Below are positions 4,896 to 9,905 of a stretch of 9,905 nt of DNA, piece by piece. How positions within the stretch are numbered: the first letter of the stretch is position 1; the number at the start of each line of letters is the position of its first letter. The DNA comes from Pinisolibacter sp040275425 (GTDB lineage: Bacteria > Pseudomonadota > Alphaproteobacteria > Rhizobiales > Ancalomicrobiaceae), in assembly GCA_040275425.1 (NCBI GenBank), contig JBEOKB010000136.1, forward strand, positions 1 through 9,905, given 5' to 3'. The translations under genes were made by a program, and so were the position numbers. The notes beneath the pieces were generated by a model. It had not been told where the DNA came from, did no database searches, and saw nothing but the letters and a program-made list of their open reading frames with translations.

Positions 4896-6686
4896 TCAGC
4901 GGACCGTGACCTTGCTCATCTCCCGACCGTCCTCGCTCATGACGTGGGTCGAGCAGGCGAGGCACGGATCGAAGGAGTGGAGCGTGCGCAGGATTTCCAA
5001 GGGCTGGTTCGGATCGGCCATCGGCGTGTCCAGGAGCGCCGCCTCGAACGCCCCGATTCCGCCCTTGGGATCGCGTGGAGAGCCGTTCCAGGTGGTCGGC
5101 ACCACCGCCTGATAGTTGTCGATCTTGCCGTCCTTGATCTTGACCCAGTGACCGAGCGCCCCGCGCGGTGCCTCGGTGAAGCCGACGCCCTTGACCTCCT
5201 TCGGCCAGGATTCCGGCTTCCACTTCTCGGTGTTGGCGGTCGACGAGTCGCCGGCCTTGATGTTGGCCATCAGCTTGTCCTGGAAGTAGCGCAGCTGATG
5301 CACCGCCCACTGACACTCGAGCGCGCGCGCCGCCGTGCGGCCGAGCGTCGAGAACAGCGCCTTCACCGGCACGCCGAGATCGGTCAGCAGCTTGTCGACC
5401 GGCTCCTTGAACTCCGGCTTCTTCTGGGCGTAGCCGATGATGTAGCGCGCCAGCGGACCGACCTCGACCGCGTTGCCCTTCCACCGCGGCGACTTGATCC
5501 AGGAGTACTTGGCCTCCTCGTCGAGCGCCTGGATGTTGGTGCGCGTGCCCTTGGTCTTGGGGCCGAGCACGTAGTTCGGCTCGGTCACGCCGTCCCACGG
5601 ATGCAGGCCCTTGGTCTCGTCCGGGTACTTGTACCAGGAGTGCGTCACGAACTCCTGGATCTGGTTCGGATCCCTGAGATCGACCGGCATCACCTCGTCG
5701 AGATTGCCGTTGAGGATGACGCCGTGCGGCATCTTCAGCGACTTCGGCGAATAGTCGTTGGCATGCTCGGGAATGTCGCCGTAGCTCATCACCGAGGTCG
5801 ACGACAGGCCGCCGCCGTAGAGCCAGTCCTTGTAGAACGAGGCGATCGCCTGGAGATCCGGCAGATAGACCTGCTCGGTGAACTCGATCATCCGGTCGAT
5901 GATCGACGAGACGAGATTGAGGCGCTCCATGTTGATCGCGCCGACCGCGCCGACGCCGTCGACGTTGATCGAGCACGGCACCCCGCCGACGAGCCAGTTC
6001 GGATGCGGGTTCTTGCCGCCGTAGATGGTGTGGATCTTCACCATCTCCTTCTGGAAGTCGAGCGCCTCGAGGTAGTGCGCCACCGCCATCAGGTTCGCCT
6101 CCGGCGGCAGCTTGTAGCCGGGATGCCCCCAATAGCCGTTCTTGAACGGCCCGAGCTGTCCGCTCTCCACGAACTTGGTCAGACGGGTCTGCAGATCCTT
6201 GAAGTAGCCGGGCGAGGACAGCGGCCAGCTCGAGATCGACTGGGCGAGCTGCGAGGTCGCCTTCGGGTCCGCCTTCAGCGCCGACACCACGTCGACCCAG
6301 TCGAGCGCGTGCAGGTGATAGAAGTGGACGACGTGGTCGTGCACCTGCAGCACCAGCTGCATGATGTTGCGGATGGAGTTGGCGTTCTCGGGGATCTTGA
6401 TGTCGAGCGCGTTCTCCACCGCCCGCACCGAGGTCAGCGCGTGGGTGCCGGTGCACACGCCGCAGATGCGCTCGGTGAAGGCCCAGGCGTCGCGCGGGTC
6501 GCGGCCCTTGAGGATCACCTCGATGCCGCGCCACATCGTGCCGGTCGACACCGCGTTGCGGATGACGTTGTTGCTGTCGACGTTCACTTCGACGCGCATG
6601 TGACCCTCGATGCGGGTCACCGGATCGACGACGATGCGCTTGCCGGAGTTGTCGAGATTGAAACCGTTCGGAGTCTGGATGCCCAT
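4896..6686 (-). CDS. hupL: HupL, uptake [NiFe]-hydrogenase large (catalytic) subunit
   Basis: A 596-residue precursor of the catalytic subunit, which binds the NiFe(CN)2CO centre and splits H2. The N-terminal ligand motif is RICGVCTGTH with Cys75 and Cys78. The C-terminal motif is DPCLACSTH with Cys575, Cys578 and His581, followed by a 15-residue peptide (VMSEDGREMSKVTVR) that HupD should remove after His581. Other family blocks are VDPVTRIEGHMRVEV near residue 20, the His-rich LQVHDHVVHFYHLHALDW around 112-129, and GALGHWVKI near the C-terminal quarter. There is no signal peptide, as expected for a subunit exported with HupS through the Tat system. The ATG follows AGAGGA by 9 nt and lies 49 nt after hupS. 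All metal-binding residues are present, so the enzyme should be active. Confidence 0.98.
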   Translation of the reverse strand: MGIQTPNGFNLDNSGKRIVVDPVTRIEGHMRVEVNVDSNNVIRNAVSTGTMWRGIEVILKGRDPRDAWAFTERICGVCTGTHALTSVRAVENALDIKIPENANSIRNIMQLVLQVHDHVVHFYHLHALDWVDVVSALKADPKATSQLAQSISSWPLSSPGYFKDLQTRLTKFVESGQLGPFKNGYWGHPGYKLPPEANLMAVAHYLEALDFQKEMVKIHTIYGGKNPHPNWLVGGVPCSINVDGVGAVGAINMERLNLVSSIIDRMIEFTEQVYLPDLQAIASFYKDWLYGGGLSSTSVMSYGDIPEHANDYSPKSLKMPHGVILNGNLDEVMPVDLRDPNQIQEFVTHSWYKYPDETKGLHPWDGVTEPNYVLGPKTKGTRTNIQALDEEAKYSWIKSPRWKGNAVEVGPLARYIIGYAQKKPEFKEPVDKLLTDLGVPVKALFSTLGRTAARALECQWAVHQLRYFQDKLMANIKAGDSSTANTEKWKPESWPKEVKGVGFTEAPRGALGHWVKIKDGKIDNYQAVVPTTWNGSPRDPKGGIGAFEAALLDTPMADPNQPLEILRTLHSFDPCLACSTHVMSEDGREMSKVTVR

Positions 6687-6735
6687 GACGGCGGTCCTCT
6701 GAATGAGATGAACTGGGGGGCTGTCGTGGACGGTC

Positions 6736-7818
6736 TCAACCGGCCTTGTCGGTCTTGGTGGCGATGCGCTTGACCGCGGTCACCGCCGCGTGCGCCGCCA
6801 CGCCCGCCGCCACCACGCCGGCGACCGTGCCGCCGATCCTGTCGGCGTTGGCCTCGACGCCGAAGGCGTTGATGCCGGTCAGGCGGTCGTAGAACGGCCC
6901 CTTGTCCCAGAAGTTCTCTTCCGAGCAGCCGATGCAGCCGTGGCCCGACTGGATCGGGAACGACACGCCGCCGTTCCAGCGCACCGTCGAACAGGCGTTG
7001 TAGGTGGTCGGCCCCTTGCAGCCCATCTTGTAGAGGCAGTAGCCCTTCTTGGCCCCCTCGTCGTCCCACTCCTCGACGAACTGGCCGGCGTCGAAGTGCG
7101 GACGACGGTAGCACTTGTCGTGGATGCGCTGCGAATAGAACATCTTCGGCCGCCCCTGGCGGTCCAGCTCCGGCAGCTTGCCGAAGGTGGTGACGTAGGT
7201 GACGACGCCGGTCATCACCTCGGCGATCGGCGGGCAGCCCGGCACCTTGATGATCGGCTTGTTCCTGATGACCTTGTCGATCGGGGTGGCCTGGGTCGGA
7301 TTGGGCTTGGCCGCCTGGACGCAGCCCCACGAGGCGCACGCGCCCCAGGCGATGATCGCGAAGGCGTCCTCGGCCATCTCCTTCAGCTTCTCGACGAACG
7401 GACGGCCGCCGTCGATGCAGAACATGCCGTCCTCGTTGAGCGGCGGATTGCCCTCGACGGCGAGGATGTACTGACCCTTGTACTTCTGGCGCGTCTCCTC
7501 GAGGATCGCCTCGGCCTGATGACCCGCCGCCGCCATGATCGTGTCGTCGTAGTCGAGCGAGATCATCGACAGGACGACGTCCTTCACCAGCGGATGCGCC
7601 GAGCGGATGAAGCTCTCCGAGCAGCAGGTGCATTCGAGCCCGTGCATCCAGATCACCGGAATGCGCGGCTTGGTCTCCAGCGCATGGGCCATCTCGCTCG
7701 CCGCGCCCGCGCCGAGCCCGAGGCTGGCGGCGGTGAGCGAACAGAACTTGGTGAAACTGCGCCGCGTGATCCCCTGGCGCCGGATCACTTCGTAGAACGT
7801 CTCCATACCCGCACTCAT
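6736..7818 (-). CDS. hupS: HupS, uptake [NiFe]-hydrogenase small subunit (O2-tolerant type)
   Basis: A 360-residue precursor of the Fe-S subunit. The Tat signal RRSFTKF (19-25) and a hydrophobic stretch end at a likely cut after Ala46 (MAHA). Numbered from the mature end, the cysteines fall on the positions known from the oxygen-tolerant membrane-bound hydrogenase of Cupriavidus: proximal 17, 19, 20, 115, 120 and 149 (CTCC, CASWGC and PGCPP); distal His187, Cys190, 215 and 221; medial 230, 249 and 252. The extra Cys19 and Cys120 specify a [4Fe-3S] proximal cluster. The C-terminus has a hydrophobic segment (about 329-349) that anchors the protein next to HupC. The ATG at 7818 has GGGGAGAA 5 nt upstream; a second ATG at 7806 also fits the family N-terminus but is poorly placed for that site. 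It is transcribed from the sigma-54 promoter at 7910-7925. Confidence 0.98.
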   Translation of the reverse strand: MSAGMETFYEVIRRQGITRRSFTKFCSLTAASLGLGAGAASEMAHALETKPRIPVIWMHGLECTCCSESFIRSAHPLVKDVVLSMISLDYDDTIMAAAGHQAEAILEETRQKYKGQYILAVEGNPPLNEDGMFCIDGGRPFVEKLKEMAEDAFAIIAWGACASWGCVQAAKPNPTQATPIDKVIRNKPIIKVPGCPPIAEVMTGVVTYVTTFGKLPELDRQGRPKMFYSQRIHDKCYRRPHFDAGQFVEEWDDEGAKKGYCLYKMGCKGPTTYNACSTVRWNGGVSFPIQSGHGCIGCSEENFWDKGPFYDRLTGINAFGVEANADRIGGTVAGVVAAGVAAHAAVTAVKRIATKTDKAG

Positions 7819-7853
7819 CGCGCTTCTCCCCTCGGACGTTTCTGTCGAACGCC

Positions 7854-7886
7854 GTCGGCGGCGAGAACTCCCGCTCACCGCCCGAC
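7854..7886 (-). other. Strong stem-loop in the hupS 5' leader
   Basis: On the transcribed strand the arms 7886-7874 and 7865-7854 pair over 12 base pairs, with one bulged G and one G-U pair, around an 8-nt loop (CGGGAGTT). The stem starts about 13 nt from the predicted mRNA 5' end and stops about 35 nt before the hupS ATG, so it does not cover the ribosome binding site. A 5'-proximal stem of this kind typically protects the message. The purine-rich loop (GGGAG) resembles a Shine-Dalgarno or a protein/sRNA contact site, but no function is established. Confidence 0.6.
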
Positions 7887-7909
7887 ACGCGTCGTCGTCC
7901 CCGATGGAC

Positions 7910-7925
7910 AGCAAGAGCCGTGCCG
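7910..7925 (-). promoter_or_regulatory. Sigma-54 (-24/-12) promoter of hupSLCDF
   Basis: The minus strand reads CGGCACG-GCTC-TTGCT, differing from the sigma-54 consensus TGGCACG-N4-TTGCW only at the first base. GG (7924-7923) and GC (7912-7911) have the exact N10 spacing. The predicted start is about 7899, leaving an 81-nt leader. Sigma-54 control of hupS by HoxA/HupR-type or NifA activators is established in rhizobia, which supports the call. Confidence 0.88.
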
Positions 7926-7976
7926 ATTCCGGCCGCGACGAAACGTCTTCCGGAAAACCCCGGATTTTCGCCGTTT

Positions 7977-7997
7977 GGAAAAGATCGAAGGAAAAGA
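7977..7997. repeat. 8-bp direct repeat upstream of the hupS promoter
   Basis: GGAAAAGA occurs twice on the plus strand (7977-7984 and 7990-7997), a 13-bp period with TCGAA between. The pair lies about 78-98 bp upstream of the predicted hupS start, inside the A/T-richest part of the gap. It may be part of an activator or bending-protein (IHF) site; no consensus match was made. Confidence 0.4.
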
Positions 7998-8014
7998 GCG
8001 GTTTTCGCGCGCTC

Positions 8015-8059
8015 CCGCCGGATCGGCCGAACATGACAAGCGCCCGTCCGCCGATCGGC
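8015..8059. promoter_or_regulatory. Paired candidate upstream activator sites of hupS
   Basis: Two near-identical blocks, CCGCCGGATCGGC (8015-8027) and CCGCCGATCGGC (8048-8059), lie about 33 bp apart, close to three helical turns. They sit roughly 120 and 155 bp upstream of the predicted start. The second contains the 10-bp palindrome GCCGATCGGC. Distance and phasing suit an NtrC-family activator such as HupR/HoxA. GATCGG words are common in this GC-rich DNA, so chance is possible. Confidence 0.4.
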
Positions 8060-8090
8060 AACCGACTTTTCACCGAACCGGGCGGCGGAC
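8046..8090 (-). terminator. Inverted repeat after hupV (possible terminator-like structure)
   Basis: GTCCGCCG (8090-8083 on the minus strand) pairs perfectly with CGGCGGAC (8053-8046) across a 29-nt loop, beginning 8 nt after the hupV stop. There is no U-run. It could weakly separate hupUV from hupS transcription, or be incidental because it shares bases with the candidate activator sites. Confidence 0.3.
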
Positions 8091-8098
8091 TTCCGCTC

Positions 8099-9553
8099 TC
8101 AGTGCGCCGTGCACACCATGCACGGGTCGAACGAGCGCACCACGTGCTGCACGGCGAGCGACTTCGCCCCCTCCTCGCCGACCGTGAGCCCCTCGAGCGC
8201 CCGTTCCAGCGGCCCCGGCACGCCGCGCCCGTCGCGTGGGCTGAAGTTCCAGGTGGTCGGCGCGACGATCTGGTAGCGGGTGATCCGCCCGCCGCGCGCC
8301 GTCATCCAGTGACCGAGCGATCCGCGCGCCGCCTCCACCAGTCCGACGCCCGAGCCGTCGGACGGCTGGCATCCCGCCTCGCAGAACGGCGCCCCCCGCT
8401 CGATCTCGCCGACCCAGCGTTCCATCGCCGGGATCACCCGCGCCACCTCGACGAGCCGCGCGATCACCCGCGCCGCCACGTTGGTCGCCCCGCTCGGACG
8501 CACCAGCGCCGCCGCGATCGCCGACCCGTCGACCAACTGACGCGCCAGCGCCCCCACCTCGACCGTGCGCCCGTCGTAGCGCGGCGCCTTGGCCCAGGAA
8601 TAGGCGCCCTCGCGCTCGATGTCCGGCTCGCTCACCGCCCGCGCCGGCGAGCCGTCCTCGCCCGTCAGCCACGCCCGGCTCGGGTCCTCGCGCACGCGGT
8701 CGATTTCGAGCGGCGCGACCTGCCCCGACGCCGTCTCCATCACCCCGGCGCGGAACAGGGCCCGTCCGCCCTCGCCCACCCCGGGGTGGGCGCCGACGCT
8801 CATCACCGTCCCCGGCCCGCGACCCAGATCGTACAGATCGAGCGCCCGCGCCACCCTGAGGAACCGCGCGAAGTCGCCCCCGCCCGCGTTCTCGATCCGC
8901 TCGAGGTCGCCGAGGGTCTCGATCTCGCCGATCGCCTCGAGGCGCGCCCCGAACAGCTCCGTCTCGGCGAAGCGGCGCACGTCGGCCAGGATCGCCCGCG
9001 CCCGCACCTTGTCGCCGAGGTCGAGCGCCCGCGTCGTGCCGCCGGGGCGAAAGCCGAGACTGTGCGGCCACTTGCCGGCGATCAGTCCCATGGTCTCCAG
9101 CAGCCGCGCCCGCGCCGGCAGGAAGGTCGCCGCCGCCCGCCCCTTCACCGCCCGGAACCGCTCCTCGAGCTCGCCCCACCACGACGCCCCCGCATAGGCG
9201 TCGCGCGCGAAGTCGGGCATGAAGAACAGATGGAAGTGAGTGAGGTGATCGGCGACGTTCTCCGCCGCATGGGCGATCGCCGTCGCCAACACGCCGTTGC
9301 GCGCCGGTTGGATGCCGCAGAACGAGGCGATGGCGTTGGAGGCGGCGAGCGACTGCGACACCGAGCAGATGCCGCAGATGCGCGGCGCCAGCACCAGCGC
9401 GTCGTCGACCGGCCGCCCCACCAGGATCTGCTCGAACCCGCGATAGAGCGGCACCGTCACCCGCGCCTCGCGGACCCGCCCGCCCTCGATCTCCAGCGTC
9501 ACCTCGAGGTCGCCCTCGACCCGGTTGAACGGCCCGACCACGATCCGGCTCAC
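8099..9553 (-). CDS. hupV: HupV, large subunit of the H2-sensing (regulatory) hydrogenase
   Basis: A 484-residue large subunit of the HupUV/HoxBC sensor. It stays in the cytoplasm, detects H2 and signals to a HupT/HoxJ-type kinase that controls the hup activator. The NiFe ligands are Cys60 and Cys63 in RICGICSVSQ, and Cys478 and Cys481 in DPCMVCTAH. The protein stops directly at His484, with no C-terminal peptide, so it needs no HupD cleavage; this is the hallmark that separates it from HupL. Residue 67 is Gln where HupL has His82, another sensor-type trait. The start is a GTG at 9553 overlapping the hupU stop as GTGA, with GAGGGGGG upstream; an open frame continues above it but overlaps hupU. 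Subunits should be made in equal amounts by coupled translation. Its neighbour downstream is the promoter it is expected to control indirectly. Confidence 0.97.
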   Translation of the reverse strand: MSRIVVGPFNRVEGDLEVTLEIEGGRVREARVTVPLYRGFEQILVGRPVDDALVLAPRICGICSVSQSLAASNAIASFCGIQPARNGVLATAIAHAAENVADHLTHFHLFFMPDFARDAYAGASWWGELEERFRAVKGRAAATFLPARARLLETMGLIAGKWPHSLGFRPGGTTRALDLGDKVRARAILADVRRFAETELFGARLEAIGEIETLGDLERIENAGGGDFARFLRVARALDLYDLGRGPGTVMSVGAHPGVGEGGRALFRAGVMETASGQVAPLEIDRVREDPSRAWLTGEDGSPARAVSEPDIEREGAYSWAKAPRYDGRTVEVGALARQLVDGSAIAAALVRPSGATNVAARVIARLVEVARVIPAMERWVGEIERGAPFCEAGCQPSDGSGVGLVEAARGSLGHWMTARGGRITRYQIVAPTTWNFSPRDGRGVPGPLERALEGLTVGEEGAKSLAVQHVVRSFDPCMVCTAH

Positions 9554-9905
9554 GCCTCGCCCCCCTCGTTCGTCCCCCGGCGCGCCCGGCCCGGCGGCAC
9601 GACGACGTGATCGGCGGTGGCGTTGAGTCGCACCCGACGCGGCGTCGCCGACTTCGACAGCGCCGCCAGCGCCATGAACCACGCCTTCGGCATGTCGAGC
9701 GGCAGGCCGACCGGAATGCCGGCGATCTTCGGCGTGGTCAGATGCCCGCGCACCGTCTCGAACCCCGGCGAGGTGCAGGCGATGCAGGCGTAGCCGCCCT
9801 CTGTGCACGACCCCGAACCGTTCCAGCCGCGCTGATTGCAGTCGCCCACCGCCTGCGTCGCCTTGCAGCCGAGATGCTCCATCATGCAACCGCGGTCGGA
9901 CGCCC
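9550..9905 (-). CDS. hupU: HupU, small subunit of the H2-sensing hydrogenase (3' part, runs off the right edge)
   Basis: Only the last 118 complete codons are present; the N-terminus, proximal cluster motif and start lie outside the window. The visible part starts ASDRGCMMEHLGC and holds cysteines of the distal and medial clusters: GC, GCK, GDC (near WNG), GSC and CIAC. The C-terminal segment TPKIAGIPVGLPLDMPKAWF is typical of HupU/HoxB. Unlike HupS there is no hydrophobic C-terminal anchor, which fits a soluble cytoplasmic sensor. The extra Cys in WNGSGSC sits where HupS has Phe-Pro, suggesting a four-cysteine [4Fe-4S] medial cluster rather than the [3Fe-4S] of uptake enzymes. It overlaps hupV by GTGA. 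Whether the gene has its own promoter, or follows hupT, cannot be seen. Confidence 0.94.
   Translation of the reverse strand, partial: ASDRGCMMEHLGCKATQAVGDCNQRGWNGSGSCTEGGYACIACTSPGFETVRGHLTTPKIAGIPVGLPLDMPKAWFMALAALSKSATPRRVRLNATADHVVVPPGRARRGTNEGGEA

Noticed and set aside
4807..6534. Long minus-strand frame overlapping hupL in another phase
   Set aside because: Arg/Gly/Ala-rich shadow of HupL; HupL has all expected catalytic motifs in its own frame.
4695..6773. A 692-codon plus-strand open frame antisense to hupL and hupC
   Set aside because: It is rich in Arg, His, Asp and Leu, shows no family motif and mirrors the codon bias of the genuine minus-strand genes. Long antisense frames are expected in DNA of this GC content.
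7819..8073. N-terminal extension of HupS up to an ATG at 8073
   Set aside because: The extra residues lie upstream of, and across, the sigma-54 promoter, show no family similarity and would bury the Tat signal about 100 residues inside the protein.
7819..8098. NifA upstream sites (TGT-N10-ACA) or HupR sites (TTG-N5-CAA) near hupS or hupG
   Set aside because: No clean match to either consensus was found by eye on either strand, so the activator cannot be named from the sequence.
7904..9610. A 568-codon plus-strand frame opposite hupV and the hupS control region
   Set aside because: It reads as a shadow of HupV (Arg/Pro/His-rich), and would pass through the hupS promoter region.
1..9905. CRISPR arrays, insertion sequences, tRNA genes or defence systems
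   Set aside because: No regularly spaced repeats, transposase motifs, terminal inverted repeats or tRNA-like folds were seen; almost all of the window is covered by hup genes.

Overview
The window is a [NiFe]-hydrogenase (hup) locus. All ten complete or near-complete hup genes and the two partial edge genes read on the minus strand, so transcription runs from the right edge to the left. The order in transcription direction is hupU (3' end only), hupV, hupS, hupL, hupC, hupD, hupF, hupG, hupH, hupI, hupJ, hupK (5' part only). High GC, the hupUV-hupSLCDFGHIJK order and sigma-54-type promoters point to an alphaproteobacterium, probably in the Hyphomicrobiales (rhizobial, methylotrophic or phototrophic relatives). 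The exact genus cannot be read from this sequence. No mobile elements, tRNAs, rRNAs or CRISPR arrays were seen.

Right part (about 8100-9905): hupU and hupV encode the two subunits of a cytoplasmic H2-sensing (regulatory) hydrogenase. HupV ends exactly at the DPCxxCxxH motif with no cleavable tail, and HupU/HupV overlap by a GTGA. The HupT-type kinase and HupR/HoxA-type regulator that such sensors normally feed are not in the window. A 280 bp control region (7819-8098) follows. It holds a strong -24/-12 (sigma-54) promoter for hupS, candidate upstream activator elements and a long, stable leader stem-loop.

Middle (3088-7818): hupS (Tat-exported Fe-S small subunit), hupL (catalytic large subunit), hupC (di-heme cytochrome b membrane anchor), hupD (C-terminal protease for HupL) and hupF (HypC-like chaperone). 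HupS carries all six cysteines of the [4Fe-3S] proximal cluster, so this should be an O2-tolerant, group 1d membrane-bound uptake hydrogenase. It oxidises H2 in the periplasm and passes electrons through HupC to quinone. The hupL-hupC gap carries two perfect hairpins.

Left part (1-2799): hupG, hupH, hupI, hupJ and hupK form a tightly overlapping block of assembly factors. It is set apart from hupF by a 288 bp gap containing a GC-rich palindrome just after hupF, a spaced dyad, a second textbook -24/-12 promoter (2854-2869) and a 9-bp direct repeat spanning its predicted start site. The locus therefore looks like two sigma-54 units: the enzyme with its protease and chaperone, and a separately tunable assembly module of thioredoxin-like HupG, HupH, rubredoxin HupI, HybE-like HupJ and HupK.

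No wholly unknown system is visible. The parts that most deserve a second look are the regulatory layout and the RNA structures.
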